This document shows positions 35,655-45,357 of a stretch of DNA of 64,000 nt, one piece after another. The notes under the pieces are model-generated. The model was given only the letters and a program-made list of their open reading frames with translations. It ran no database searches and was not told the origin of the DNA. Source of the DNA: an uncultured Alphaproteobacteria bacterium (GTDB taxonomy: Bacteria > Pseudomonadota > Alphaproteobacteria > RF32 > CAG-239); assembly GCA_934254675.1 (NCBI GenBank), contig CAKQLP010000002.1, forward strand, positions 124,001 through 188,000, given 5' to 3'. Made by a program: the position numbers and the translations under genes. Every line of letters begins with the position of its first letter. Position 1 is the first letter of the stretch.

Positions 35655-37115
35655 ATGTCGGATTATATTATCGAAACAGCCAAAGGAAAATGGGAAGTTG
35701 TTGTCGGACTGGAAATCCATTGCCAAATTATTTCCAAGTCTAAAATTTTTAGTGGAGCCTCTACCGAATTTGGTGATGATCCCAATGTTAATGTTTCATT
35801 TGTTGACGCCGGAATGCCGGGGATGTTGCCGACATTGAACAAACAATGCGTGCATCAGGCGGTTAAAACCGGTTTAGGTCTAAACGCTAAAATCAATAAA
35901 TATTCGGAATTTTCACGCAAAAACTATTTTTACGCGGATTTACCAAGCGGTTATCAAATCACACAATTTCGTTTTCCGATTGTGGGCGAGGGTAGTATCC
36001 GTATTGATTTAAGTGACGGTAGCTCTAAAATAATTGGTATTGAACGTATGCACATTGAGCAAGATGCCGGAAAATCAATTCATGATTTGAGCCCGCATAA
36101 AAGCTTTATTGACTTAAACCGTGCCGGTGTGGGTTTAATGGAAATTGTAACCAAACCAGATTTTCGCGCGCCGGAAGAAGCCGGAGCTTTTTTGCGTAAA
36201 CTTCGTTCAATTTTACGCTATTTAGGAACTTGTGATGGCAATATGGATGAAGGTTCTATGCGTTGCGATGTTAATGTTTCAGTTCGACCATATGGTTCTA
36301 ACGAATTGCGCACCCGTTGTGAAATGAAAAATGTAAATAGCGTTAAGTTTGTTATGCAAGCTATTGAAAATGAAGCAAAACGTCATGTTGAAGTTTATGA
36401 AAACGGTGGAGAAATCTGTCAGGAAACCAGACAATTTGATCCGGTCAGCGGACAGACCAAAGTTATGCGTAAAAAAGAATTCGCACATGATTATCGCTAT
36501 TTTCCCGAACCTGATTTACCGCCGTTGGTTTTGAGTGATGAATATATTGACCAAATAAAAAAAGAAATGGTGGAACTTCCGGATGCTAAAAAGCAGCGTT
36601 TTGTTGAAACAATGGGCTTGACTCCGTATGATGCTGCTGTTTTGTGCGAAAATAAAGAAGTTGCCGATTTCTTTGAAAAGGCAGCGGCCGGACATGATGC
36701 TAAAAAGGTGGCAAACTGGATGATGAGCGACTTTTTTGCAATGCTTAATAAAAAGAAACTAGATATTCTGCATAGTCCGGTTTCAGCTGAAAACTTAGGT
36801 AAATTGGTGGAACTTATCAGTAAAGAGGTGATTTCAGGTAAAATCGCTAAAGACGTTTTTGAAATTATGAGTGAAACAGGTGAAAATCCAGAAAAAATTG
36901 TTGAAGAAAAAGGTTTGAAACAAGTTACGGACACTGCGGCGATTGAAGTCATTATTGATGAAGTTATTGCTTCTAATCCAGCCAATGTTGAAGCTTATAA
37001 AAATGGTAAAACAAACTTGGTAGGTTGGTTTGTGGGACAAACCATAAAAATGTCGCAAGGCAAGGCTAATCCAGCTATGGTAAATAAATTAGTGAGAGAA
37101 AAACTGGATAAATAA
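35655..37115 (+). CDS. gatB: Asp-tRNA(Asn)/Glu-tRNA(Gln) amidotransferase subunit B
   Basis: tRNA-binding kinase-like subunit that activates the misacylated residue and receives ammonia from GatA. 486 residues from ATG 35655, which has AAAGGAAA upstream; the open frame to 35574 overlaps gatA. The signatures [28 protein letters not shown] and the C-terminal YqeY-like tail are all present. Its TAA overlaps the start of the next gene by one base. Confidence 0.97.
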   Translation: MSDYIIETAKGKWEVVVGLEIHCQIISKSKIFSGASTEFGDDPNVNVSFVDAGMPGMLPTLNKQCVHQAVKTGLGLNAKINKYSEFSRKNYFYADLPSGYQITQFRFPIVGEGSIRIDLSDGSSKIIGIERMHIEQDAGKSIHDLSPHKSFIDLNRAGVGLMEIVTKPDFRAPEEAGAFLRKLRSILRYLGTCDGNMDEGSMRCDVNVSVRPYGSNELRTRCEMKNVNSVKFVMQAIENEAKRHVEVYENGGEICQETRQFDPVSGQTKVMRKKEFAHDYRYFPEPDLPPLVLSDEYIDQIKKEMVELPDAKKQRFVETMGLTPYDAAVLCENKEVADFFEKAAAGHDAKKVANWMMSDFFAMLNKKKLDILHSPVSAENLGKLVELISKEVISGKIAKDVFEIMSETGENPEKIVEEKGLKQVTDTAAIEVIIDEVIASNPANVEAYKNGKTNLVGWFVGQTIKMSQGKANPAMVNKLVREKLDK

Positions 37116-39094
37116 TGTTTTTGAATGACTTAAATTCTGAGGCCCAAAACCAAAATACTGCAGCGCCTTTGTATCATGACACAAGCGGACGTTTTTCCCG
37201 CAAAGGAAAAGCATCTCTTATTGATGAAAAAAAAGTCCAAGTGTGGGAAAATCTCTTATATGTATTTTATATTTTGTTTTTGGTTTCAACAGATTTTATC
37301 TTGTTTGCCGGTTCAGGAAACGTTGAAGTTTTTAGAAACTCAATTTTTCCAATTCCTGAAATAAGCATTATTTTATTAATATTTTTAATTTGTTCCAGCC
37401 TTATTATCTTTTTATTGCGGAATACTGTTCTTTTTAAAAACATATTTGTATCTTTCATAACTTTTGGTCTTGTGGTTATTGTGTATAGGCAATTTTCGCT
37501 TATTCAGCAAATTTTACCGATAGAAGGAACAAGTATTCCCGTACACTTAGCCATAGGGCTAGGTTTTGCTATTATTTGCTATGGCATTTTCACTTATGGC
37601 AATGACTTGGCTAAATTGTTGTGGGTTATCGCTTCCGGAATATTATTTTTTCATGTATATACAGCATACCAAAATCCAAGACATTCAGTGGAATTTGTAG
37701 AGTCTTATAATTCTGAAGAAAAAAATAACAAAGAAAATGAAAAATTTGTATATTTTTTGATGCCTAATCTGGTTCCATATGCTTATTTAGCTCAAAACAC
37801 AGATGCAGAATCATTAAGGACGCAACAAATTATGCAAGGATTTTATCAAAAAAACAATTTTAAAATTTATCCCAAAGCATATACACCTGAAAATGACTTC
37901 CTTTCAAATATGGTTCGATCGTTAAATCCAGACACAAATAATTCTAGCCAAAAGCATATACTTAAAACTCGATTGTTATCTGAATATTGGCGTTTTTATA
38001 ATATTCGCCGAGAATACATTAATTTAAAAGATAACAGCCTTTATGATTATTTGCATAGTAAAAATTATCAGATTACAGCTTATAAATCAAGAGATTTTGA
38101 CTTATGCCATAAAAATCACAAAATTAATGTTGACAGGTGCATAGAAAAGGTTAATCAGCCTATAAATATTTATGATACCCACTTGTCTGTTCTCTCGAAA
38201 ACAAATATTTTATTGATAGAGTGGATAGCCAGTATGAGAATTATAAAAAAAATGGCACCACTATTTTCTTTTTTACAAAATTTTTTCAATTTGCAAAAAG
38301 CACCAATGATTGGTATTGATTATAGTAATTTATATGTTGTTAATTCCACGAAAACATTTGATATTTTATTGCAGCATATAGCTGAAGATTCTGGAAAACA
38401 AGCGTATATTGTCTTTGTGGATTTACCATCTAACATGTATATTTATAATGAATTTTGCCAAATAAAAACAACAGATGAATGGTATGATATTGCTGATTTG
38501 CCATGGATTAAAAGTGATTTAACGGATAAACGGAGACGGGCATATTTACAGCAAACACGTTGCTTGTTTGGAGAATTAGGATATTTTATGCAAAAACTTT
38601 CCGACAAAAATCTTTTAGATAAGACAACAATAGTTTTGCAAGGTGTCTCAAGCGTTAATAATTTCCAAACAGATAGAAATCCTGACTTTACAAAAGATTT
38701 TATAGCTAACCGGCTAGTAAATATGGCAATTTATACCGGAACAAAGAATAAAAATAATGTAGATTGGCGTTTTTGTGATACTAGCCAGATTTTAAACTCT
38801 TATCTTACCGGAAAAAATAAGTGTACTAAAACGCCGGTCTTAGGTGTTCATGATTCAATTGTTAAAGCTCTGTCAAGAGAAATCAGTCTTTATGCGGCCA
38901 ATATAAATAAAAATTCGCAAAAAGAGTTTGACATATGGTTTCAACATTGGATGATTGCAAATCAAGATAAAAAAAAGGAAATTATAAAAGTAGAGGAGGA
39001 AAAAGATAATTTAACCGAAGAAATTAATTCTCATGTTGAAAATATGGAATCTTCTTCAGATGATAGTTTAAATGATGAATATTTTGGACTGTGA
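37115..39094 (+). CDS. Polytopic membrane protein with degenerate sulfatase-like periplasmic domain
   Basis: 659 residues. Five hydrophobic segments lie in the first 190 residues, then a large soluble domain. The order of strands there (MIGIDYSNLYVVN, AYIVFVDLPSNMYIYN, YLQQTRCLFGELGYFMQKL, LDKTTIVLQGVSS) resembles the alkaline-phosphatase/sulfatase fold of phosphoethanolamine or phosphoglycerol transferases, but I cannot find the metal-binding Asp/His residues or nucleophile Thr/Cys in their usual motifs. It may be a non-catalytic relative. The acidic tail ends in Ser/Asp-rich sequence. Start overlaps gatB stop; yejE follows three bases later, so it belongs to the same transcript as yejEF. 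Markedly AT-rich. Confidence 0.6.
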   Translation: MFLNDLNSEAQNQNTAAPLYHDTSGRFSRKGKASLIDEKKVQVWENLLYVFYILFLVSTDFILFAGSGNVEVFRNSIFPIPEISIILLIFLICSSLIIFLLRNTVLFKNIFVSFITFGLVVIVYRQFSLIQQILPIEGTSIPVHLAIGLGFAIICYGIFTYGNDLAKLLWVIASGILFFHVYTAYQNPRHSVEFVESYNSEEKNNKENEKFVYFLMPNLVPYAYLAQNTDAESLRTQQIMQGFYQKNNFKIYPKAYTPENDFLSNMVRSLNPDTNNSSQKHILKTRLLSEYWRFYNIRREYINLKDNSLYDYLHSKNYQITAYKSRDFDLCHKNHKINVDRCIEKVNQPINIYDTHLSVLSKTNILLIEWIASMRIIKKMAPLFSFLQNFFNLQKAPMIGIDYSNLYVVNSTKTFDILLQHIAEDSGKQAYIVFVDLPSNMYIYNEFCQIKTTDEWYDIADLPWIKSDLTDKRRRAYLQQTRCLFGELGYFMQKLSDKNLLDKTTIVLQGVSSVNNFQTDRNPDFTKDFIANRLVNMAIYTGTKNKNNVDWRFCDTSQILNSYLTGKNKCTKTPVLGVHDSIVKALSREISLYAANINKNSQKEFDIWFQHWMIANQDKKKEIIKVEEEKDNLTEEINSHVENMESSSDDSLNDEYFGL

Positions 39095-39097
39095 TGT

Positions 39098-40111
39098 ATG
39101 TTTTTATGTGAGAAAATACATATTTTCAAAAAAAACAAAAGAGCATATATTTCTTTATGTTTATTAGGGTTAGTGTTTTTCTTTTCTTTATTTTCTGAAT
39201 TAATTGCCAATGATAAGCCTTTGATTGTAAAATATAATAACAAATTTTATTTTCCAGTTTTTTATGAATACAGTGATAAATTTTGGGGTGGGGATTTTCC
39301 GACATCTGCTGATTATAAAGACACTCTAATCAAGAACAATATTCAAAAAAACGGCTGGATGCTGATGCCGCCGATACCATATTCGTTTAACACCGTTGAT
39401 TATTATTTAACCAGCGCAACTCCATCGGTTCCTGATAAAGAGCATTGGTTAGGAACAGATGAAGAGGGGCGGGATATTGCTGCCCGTATTTTATATGGTA
39501 TCCGTTTGTCTTTGATTTTTGCGGCTTTACTCACTTTAGTATCATCGTTAATCGGTATTTTTGTTGGAGCGGTGCAAGGTTATTTTGGCGGTAAAACGGA
39601 TATTATTTTGCAAAGAGTGATTGAAATTTGGGATTCTTTGCCTCAGCTGTTTATCTTAATTATTATTGCCAGTGTGTTTTTGCCCACATTTTGGAGTTTA
39701 TTGGTTATATTACTGCTGTTTTCATGGACAGGATTAACAGGAATGGTGCGAGCCGAATTTTTGCGTTTGCGGAATTTTGAGTTTGTAAAAGCCGCTCAAG
39801 TTTTAGGCGTTAGCAGTTTCCGTATTATGTTTCGGCATATTTTTCCTAATGCATTGGTAACATCTATAACATTTATTCCGTTTATTATGGCAGAGGCCAT
39901 TACATCATTAAGTGCTTTAGATTTTCTAGGTCTGGGATTGCCACAAGATTATCCATCTCTCGGTGATTTGGTTCGTCAGGGAAAAGACAATCTGCAAGCT
40001 CCTTGGATTGGTATCAGCATTTTTATTGTCTTATCTAGTTTACTTTCTATGCTTATTTTTATAGGCGAAGGGGTGCGAGATGTGTTTGATACAAGGAAAA
40101 ATAGTCGATGA
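39098..40111 (+). CDS. yejE: Peptide ABC transporter permease, YejE type
   Basis: 337 residues with an N-terminal helix, a periplasmic segment containing HWLGTDEEGRDIAARILYG (typical of the DppC/YejE N-terminal TM domain) and a five-helix permease core with the EAA loop near EFVKAAQVLGVSSFRIMFRHIFPNA. In E. coli YejABEF imports microcin C and small peptides. Here yejA (binding protein) and yejB (partner permease) are absent from the immediate neighbourhood. The end overlaps yejF by four bases. Confidence 0.88.
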   Translation: MFLCEKIHIFKKNKRAYISLCLLGLVFFFSLFSELIANDKPLIVKYNNKFYFPVFYEYSDKFWGGDFPTSADYKDTLIKNNIQKNGWMLMPPIPYSFNTVDYYLTSATPSVPDKEHWLGTDEEGRDIAARILYGIRLSLIFAALLTLVSSLIGIFVGAVQGYFGGKTDIILQRVIEIWDSLPQLFILIIIASVFLPTFWSLLVILLLFSWTGLTGMVRAEFLRLRNFEFVKAAQVLGVSSFRIMFRHIFPNALVTSITFIPFIMAEAITSLSALDFLGLGLPQDYPSLGDLVRQGKDNLQAPWIGISIFIVLSSLLSMLIFIGEGVRDVFDTRKNSR

Positions 40112-41688
40112 AAATATTAGAAATCAAACACTTATCTGTATATTTTAGAAGCGACAAAACAAAAGATTTTTGCGCGGTTAACAACGTTAGCTTAAATTTA
40201 GAGCAGGGGGAAATACTCGGAATTGTTGGTGAATCCGGTTCCGGTAAATCAGTGACGGCTCTATCAGTGTTAGGATTATTGCCATATCCCAAAGCTTATC
40301 ATTCCGCAAATTCCTCAATATTTTTTCATGAACAGGAACTTATAGGATTAAATAGCAAAGATTTTCAATATATTCGCGGAAATAAAATATCTTTTGTTTT
40401 TCAAGAACCGATGTCGTCGTTAAATCCTTTGCATAAAATCGGAACTCAGATTGCTGAAAGTTTGCAAATACATCAGAACTTAAGTGCAAAAGAGTTAAAA
40501 AAGCGAACTTTAGAATTATTGAACTTAGTTAAAATTCCAGAACCGGAACAAAAATTAAATGCGTATCCATTTGAACTTTCCGGTGGGCAAAGGCAAAGAG
40601 TTATGATTGCCATGGCCATAGCCAATAATCCGGAAATCTTAATTGCCGATGAACCGACAACCGCTTTAGATGTGACAATTCAAGAACAAATTATTGATTT
40701 GTTGTTAGAATTAAAACAAAAACTTAATATGTCCATTATTTTTATTAGTCATAATCTGCGGCTGGTTCATAAAATTGCAGATAACATTGCGGTAATGTAT
40801 CATGGAGAATTGGTTGAGTATGGTGCAGCCCAAAAAATATTTTCATCTCCGAAAAATGATTATACTAAAAAATTAATATCATCATCTTTATCTTTGAATA
40901 TACAAAATAAAATATCGACAAATGTTATTCTTGAAGCCCAACATATAAAAGTTGCTTTTCCTCGAAAAAAAAATATATGGGGAAGGGTGATTGCTGATTT
41001 TAAAGCAGTCGATGATGTCAGTTTTGAATTGAAGCAAGGTGAAACGCTTGGTGTGGTTGGAGAATCTGGCTCGGGCAAAACATCTCTAGCTTTGGCTGTT
41101 GTGAACTTGCTGAAACATCAAGGTTGTGTTAAACTATTCGATGGACAAAGCTATAAGCACATATCTCATTTTAGCAAAGATTTGCAAATTGTTTTTCAAG
41201 ATCCATATAATTCCTTAAATCCCAAAATGACAATAAGTCAAATAATTGATGAGGGTTTATCAGTACATTTCAAACAGCTTACAAAACAAGAAAAATTAAT
41301 TAAAATCAAAGAAATATTAAAAGAAGTTAATCTTAAAGAAGATGTACTAAACAAATATCCTCATGAATTTTCCGGCGGCCAACGCCAAAGAATTGCATTA
41401 GCTAGAGTTTTAATTCTGAATCCTAAAATAATTATTTTAGATGAGCCGACATCCGCGTTGGATGTGACGGTTCAAGCGCAGATTATTGATTTGTTAAAAA
41501 GACTGCAAGCTAAGTATAAACTGTCATACATTTTTATATCTCATGATATGAATGCCATTAAAACTATGGCTCATCGAATTATTGTGATGCAAAATGGTAA
41601 AATTGTTGAGCAAGGCACAGCTGAGCATATATTTAATAAACCAGCACAACCATACACCAAGCAATTAATCCAAGCATCTATGCTGTAA
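40108..41688 (+). CDS. yejF: Peptide ABC transporter ATP-binding protein, tandem ATPase, YejF type
   Basis: 526 residues made of two fused ATPase domains. Walker A motifs GESGSGKS at 41-48 and GESGSGKT at about 318-325, signatures LSGGQRQR and FSGGQRQR, and oligopeptide-transporter C-terminal extensions after each. This tandem form is the YejF/GsiA arrangement. ATG overlaps the yejE stop (ATGA). No terminator is evident before the MFS gene 141 bp downstream. Confidence 0.92.
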   Translation: MKILEIKHLSVYFRSDKTKDFCAVNNVSLNLEQGEILGIVGESGSGKSVTALSVLGLLPYPKAYHSANSSIFFHEQELIGLNSKDFQYIRGNKISFVFQEPMSSLNPLHKIGTQIAESLQIHQNLSAKELKKRTLELLNLVKIPEPEQKLNAYPFELSGGQRQRVMIAMAIANNPEILIADEPTTALDVTIQEQIIDLLLELKQKLNMSIIFISHNLRLVHKIADNIAVMYHGELVEYGAAQKIFSSPKNDYTKKLISSSLSLNIQNKISTNVILEAQHIKVAFPRKKNIWGRVIADFKAVDDVSFELKQGETLGVVGESGSGKTSLALAVVNLLKHQGCVKLFDGQSYKHISHFSKDLQIVFQDPYNSLNPKMTISQIIDEGLSVHFKQLTKQEKLIKIKEILKEVNLKEDVLNKYPHEFSGGQRQRIALARVLILNPKIIILDEPTSALDVTVQAQIIDLLKRLQAKYKLSYIFISHDMNAIKTMAHRIIVMQNGKIVEQGTAEHIFNKPAQPYTKQLIQASML

Positions 41689-41829
41689 AATTATAGCGTA
41701 AATTTCATTTATTTGGCTTATATTATTATGAAATTATACATAATAGACATTATGCGACAAGCAATAATAAAGAACATACTCTTACCGAATTTCAACGGCT
41801 GGCTTTAACATCAATTTTTTGGACTTACT

Positions 41830-43002
41830 ATGAACTTCTTACATCTCATTTATATAATAATATTTTTCAAATCACAAATTTTGATGCTGCCGATTTTATA
41901 TTTATTCTATATTCAAAACGGATTGTCGTGGAATGATTACTTTTTATTTCAAGGCTTATCACTATTACTGAACATATTTTTACAAATACCTTTGGGATTT
42001 ATCAGTAATTTTGTTTCTAAAAAATATTATTTGATAATCTCTTGTTTGTTTTTAATTGTCAGTAGATTAATTTGGCTGTTTTATTCAGGATATTATGCAA
42101 TATTGATGGGTGAATTAATTTTCTCAATTTCTAAGTCTTTCTATGAAATCATTGAAGCCCCCTATTTATACGAAATATTGAAAAAATACGGTAAAACTTC
42201 TAAAATGTTGCAAACCTACTCTCAATTAAATTTTTTTATGTGGATTAGTACGGGAATTTCCGGTTTTATAAGTGTTGGCATATACGCAATTACTAATTTT
42301 CAAATTTTAATGATTACAGAAATTGTTTTGTTTTTTACATCTCTGTTTTTCAGTTTTAAGTTACCGAATATCAAGCCTAAAGCTAAAAGCTGTTCAACTT
42401 GTGGATTATTTCCTGTAACCATCGGAAAAATAAGTATAAAATTAATTCTAAGTTCGGCAGTATTATCGGCTTTTAGTCAATTTTTCTTTTGGAGTTTTCA
42501 ACCAATATTGGCAATATTTTCCTTTCCTTTGACCTATTTTGGCTGGGTGATTTTTATAAATAACATATTTCGAGCTTTTGGCTGTTTGGCAAATAAATAT
42601 ATTTCTCAACTTTTAACAATGAAACAAATGATAAAATTATGTTTTTTATGCACTTTGTTCTGTTTTATATTCGTTATAGCTTCAAAAAATTACATGTTGT
42701 TTAAACAATGGTGTTTAATTTTAATCTTTTTGTTATGTATTTCTATAACTATTCAATTAATGTTTAAAATCCGAGTGTCAACTTATTTGCAGAATAAAGC
42801 ATCGGCATCTATGAAAACATCCCTTAATACGATGCACGTTTTTATAACGAAACTTTTTACGGCAATTCTGCTGATTTTACCAAAATACCAACAAATAGAC
42901 CTAGGGGTATTTCAGATATATAATGTCTATTTTTGTGTATTTATTTGTTTTATCCTTTTATTTTTTGCTTTTGACCGTTATAATAAACAAAACTATAAGT
43001 AG
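41830..43002 (+). CDS. Major facilitator superfamily transporter
   Basis: 390 residues with about eleven to twelve hydrophobic segments and a central basic loop near residues 175-200. The layout fits a 12-helix MFS carrier; the loop between helices 2 and 3 reads GFISNFVSKKYYLI, a loose version of the GxxxDRxGRR motif. Substrate unknown. Strongly AT-rich compared with the housekeeping genes, with weak ribosome-binding signal. The neighbouring glycosyltransferase starts ten bases later and probably shares its transcript. Confidence 0.75.
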   Translation: MNFLHLIYIIIFFKSQILMLPILYLFYIQNGLSWNDYFLFQGLSLLLNIFLQIPLGFISNFVSKKYYLIISCLFLIVSRLIWLFYSGYYAILMGELIFSISKSFYEIIEAPYLYEILKKYGKTSKMLQTYSQLNFFMWISTGISGFISVGIYAITNFQILMITEIVLFFTSLFFSFKLPNIKPKAKSCSTCGLFPVTIGKISIKLILSSAVLSAFSQFFFWSFQPILAIFSFPLTYFGWVIFINNIFRAFGCLANKYISQLLTMKQMIKLCFLCTLFCFIFVIASKNYMLFKQWCLILIFLLCISITIQLMFKIRVSTYLQNKASASMKTSLNTMHVFITKLFTAILLILPKYQQIDLGVFQIYNVYFCVFICFILLFFAFDRYNKQNYK

Positions 43003-43011
43003 GATATATCG

Positions 43012-43995
43012 ATGAAAATAAAAAGTATGGTATTGGCATTTATAATTGTTTTGTTATATGGAAATTTTCTATTATTTAAAAATCCTAAAGTATCAATAAT
43101 ATTACCAGTGTACAATGGCGAGGAATTTTTACCGAATACACTGAGTTTTTTACTTAATCAAACCTTTTCAGATTTTGAACTTATTATAATTGACGATGGT
43201 TCAAAAGATAAATCTTTGGATATTTTGGCAGATTTTGCAAATAAAGATTCAAGAATTAAACTTTATAAAAATCCTTCCAATCTGGGCATTGTAAAAACTA
43301 GAAATAAAGGGATAAAATTGGCTAAAGGTGAATATATTGCCATGATGGATCAAGATGATATATCTTTACCTGATAGAATCAAAATTTCCGTGGAATATTT
43401 GGATACGCATAAAAATGTAGATATTGTTGATGTTGGCACCATTTCTTTAGAGCAATATAACAATGGAATAAAAGAAACCAGAAGTGGTGTTATTCCCTAT
43501 ATTCTCTCGGAGGGTAAAACCTATGATGAACTTTATTCAGAAGCCGAGCAAAATGAAAATATAAAATTATCTTTATTTTTTTCTTGCTCAATTCCTGTTC
43601 AATCCGCATCTATGCTGCGAAAATCATTTTTGACAGAACATCAAATTCAATATACAGACGGAATAAAATATACTGATGATTATTTTTTGTATAGAGATTT
43701 AATTAAAGCTAAAGCCAATTTTCATCATATTAAAGATATTCAGCATATATATAATGATGTTAGAACACATTCTTCACAATTTAATAAAACTCAGGCTGAA
43801 GAAGCATTTAGATTAAAAACAGAATTATTTGCGGATAATGGACTGGACTATCAAATGTATGCGCATGAAATGGACACTACAAAATTTATGTGTAGATTAT
43901 TTGAAGAATTATCGAAAACAAATCTTCAATATAAGATGTTTTCTCAAAATTTAATCATTAAAAACAAAGAAATAATATGCAAAAATAAAAATTAG
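43012..43995 (+). CDS. Glycosyltransferase family 2 with N-terminal membrane helix
   Basis: 327 residues. An N-terminal hydrophobic helix (about 5-22) precedes a GT-A domain with VSIILPVYNGEEFLPNTLSF, LIIIDDGSKDKS and the DXD-type MDQDDISL. The C-terminal part has a conserved DDYFLYRDL segment, similar to Fringe-like or lic/cps transferases. The membrane helix before a GT2 domain is unusual and might be an anchor. AGGATA precedes ATG 43012. AT-rich like the preceding MFS gene, so the pair may have been acquired together. Confidence 0.85.
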   Translation: MKIKSMVLAFIIVLLYGNFLLFKNPKVSIILPVYNGEEFLPNTLSFLLNQTFSDFELIIIDDGSKDKSLDILADFANKDSRIKLYKNPSNLGIVKTRNKGIKLAKGEYIAMMDQDDISLPDRIKISVEYLDTHKNVDIVDVGTISLEQYNNGIKETRSGVIPYILSEGKTYDELYSEAEQNENIKLSLFFSCSIPVQSASMLRKSFLTEHQIQYTDGIKYTDDYFLYRDLIKAKANFHHIKDIQHIYNDVRTHSSQFNKTQAEEAFRLKTELFADNGLDYQMYAHEMDTTKFMCRLFEELSKTNLQYKMFSQNLIIKNKEIICKNKN

Positions 43996-44041
43996 GACAT
44001 TACTTCTTAAATCACGTCTCTGTTTTTTTATTGTTTGTACC

Positions 44042-44073
44042 TTGACAGTGTAATCTTTAGAGTTTACTCTAAG
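44042..44073 (+). promoter_or_regulatory. merR promoter overlapping a MerR-type operator
   Basis: TTGACA (44042-44047) and TACTCT (44065-44070), 17-bp spacer. The palindrome TTAGAGT-TT-ACTCTAA (44057-44072) covers the -10 region. The same palindrome, in the opposite orientation, lies in the promoter at 49580-49610, so binding here would block merR itself. Suggests autorepression. Confidence 0.7.
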
Positions 44074-44127
44074 TTGAAATATTTGGCTAAAATACGCAAA
44101 AAACTTTATTGTATGGAGAATTTAAAG

Positions 44128-44526
44128 ATGTATTATTCCATTGGGCAAGTTGCCGCTAAAACCGGACTAACCGTTCATACTTTGCGCTATTATGAAAAAG
44201 AAGGCTTATTACCATTCGTGCGTAAAAGCAGTTCCGGACTTAGAATGTTTTCGGATAATGATTTGGGATGGTTATCGCTGATAGAATGCTTAAAAGAAAC
44301 CGGAATGTCGCTCAAAGGTATTAAGCAATACATCGACTGGTTTCGCGAGGGCGATTCCACCCTTCCCCAACGCTTAGAAATGTTTAAGCAACAACAGCTT
44401 AAAGTTTTGGATCAGATTGAGCAATTTAAAAAATATCTGCAAAAAATTGACTATAAAGTCAAGCTTTATGAAGAAGCTGTCAAGCAAGGTAGTTTTGATA
44501 AAGCTATGAAAAAATTCGGCAGCTAG
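44128..44526 (+). CDS. MerR family transcriptional regulator
   Basis: 132 residues from ATG 44128 (GGAG nine bases upstream); the longer open frame from 44035 includes the operator and is not used. The winged helix begins YYSIGQVAAKTGLTVHTLRYYEKEGLLPF, followed by a coiled-coil dimerisation helix (about 85-120). It lacks the cysteine pairs of the metal sensors, so it belongs with the small-molecule or redox/electrophile type such as AdhR-like regulators. Operators matching its own promoter lie before dxs and the decarboxylase-cupin gene, defining a likely local regulon. Confidence 0.92.
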   Translation: MYYSIGQVAAKTGLTVHTLRYYEKEGLLPFVRKSSSGLRMFSDNDLGWLSLIECLKETGMSLKGIKQYIDWFREGDSTLPQRLEMFKQQQLKVLDQIEQFKKYLQKIDYKVKLYEEAVKQGSFDKAMKKFGS

Positions 44527-44714
44527 TTATTGTTGTTGAGAATAAATTTTATATCGCATTAAATGAAGCAAAGTGGCCTAATTTATACAAAGCTATCCGT
44601 GAACGAAACACCAACGGCTATAATGGTATTTACTACAACATAAACCGCCCTGATGTCCAACAAGAATGCAATGATTGGGCTAGAAGAATGATTAATTCTA
44701 TCAATCAGTGGTAG
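44502..44714 (+). pseudogene. Remnant of a longer gene (C-terminal fragment without start codon)
   Basis: A 70-codon frame ends at TAG 44712-44714. It has no ATG, GTG or TTG until near its end, yet reads like real protein: FYIALNEAKWPNLYKAIRER, then NGIYYNINRPDVQQECNDW and RRMINSINQW. It begins inside the end of merR in another frame. The most likely explanation is the 3' remainder of a gene whose 5' part was lost, possibly when merR arrived. I do not recognise the parent family. Confidence 0.45.
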
Positions 44715-45234
44715 CCATATCTTTAGGAGGGGTAACACAATAATGACTTTTTGAAGAATATTCTTTTTGCCCCTCTTCATATATTTTTTCTTCTATATCT
44801 AAACACCCCTCAAAAAATAAACCTACAACTTTATATATATAATAATTTTCTACTGTATATTTTCCTGAATAAATTTTTGCTGTTATCTTAGCATTCCTCT
44901 TACTAATTTCATCCGAACTATTTTTTAAAATATTTTGAGCGTATTTTAACCTACCTTCATCTTTAGGATATCTTACCTTACAAAACATCTTAATATGGTC
45001 TTCTGTATTTTCTAGTAACTCACAGCTTCCCTTACTATTAATAATATCCTTATCCAAAGGCGTTCTAAAATCAACCGATGTCGGGGTTAGATATACATAA
45101 CCAGAACGCATTGACATTGGTTCTAACGGCTGGTTAAAAACCGGATTTACAAACTTAGTTTTCTCTATTTCTTCCGCTAACGCCACTTTACTAACATACA
45201 AAAATGATAACAAAATCAACAACACCTTTTTCAT
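44701..45234 (-). CDS. Secreted protein of unknown function
   Basis: 177 residues with a signal peptide (hydrophobic 4-19, cleavage near ALA-E). The mature part has four cysteines (in GSCELL, KMFCKV, EGCLDI and HYCVTP) and no recognised domain. AAAGGGGAA precedes ATG 45234. It overlaps the gene remnant on the opposite strand at its end. Downstream of dxs but separated from it by an intrinsic terminator, so probably expressed on its own. Confidence 0.6.
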   Translation of the reverse strand: MKKVLLILLSFLYVSKVALAEEIEKTKFVNPVFNQPLEPMSMRSGYVYLTPTSVDFRTPLDKDIINSKGSCELLENTEDHIKMFCKVRYPKDEGRLKYAQNILKNSSDEISKRNAKITAKIYSGKYTVENYYIYKVVGLFFEGCLDIEEKIYEEGQKEYSSKSHYCVTPPKDMATTD

Positions 45235-45303
45235 ATTTCATATTCCCCTTTTAATTGTTTTTATAATAATTTTAACATAAACAAAGTCAAGAGGTTTATT
45301 ATA

Positions 45304-45340
45304 AAAAAAGAGCTTCTTATGTTTTAAGAAACTCTTTTTT
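45304..45340 (-). terminator. Intrinsic terminator downstream of dxs
   Basis: An inverted repeat, AAAAAGAG...TTCTTA with TTAAGAA...CTCTTTTTT, forms a stem with T-runs in both directions. In the minus direction it lies 18 bp after the dxs stop. Confidence 0.8.
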
Positions 45341-45357
45341 ATCTAACCGAAATTTAC

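Noticed and set aside
41728..41808. 26-residue ORF between yejF and the MFS gene
   Set aside because: Short, no ribosome site, no promoter or recognisable feature; another frame in the same gap is also open, so chance is likely.
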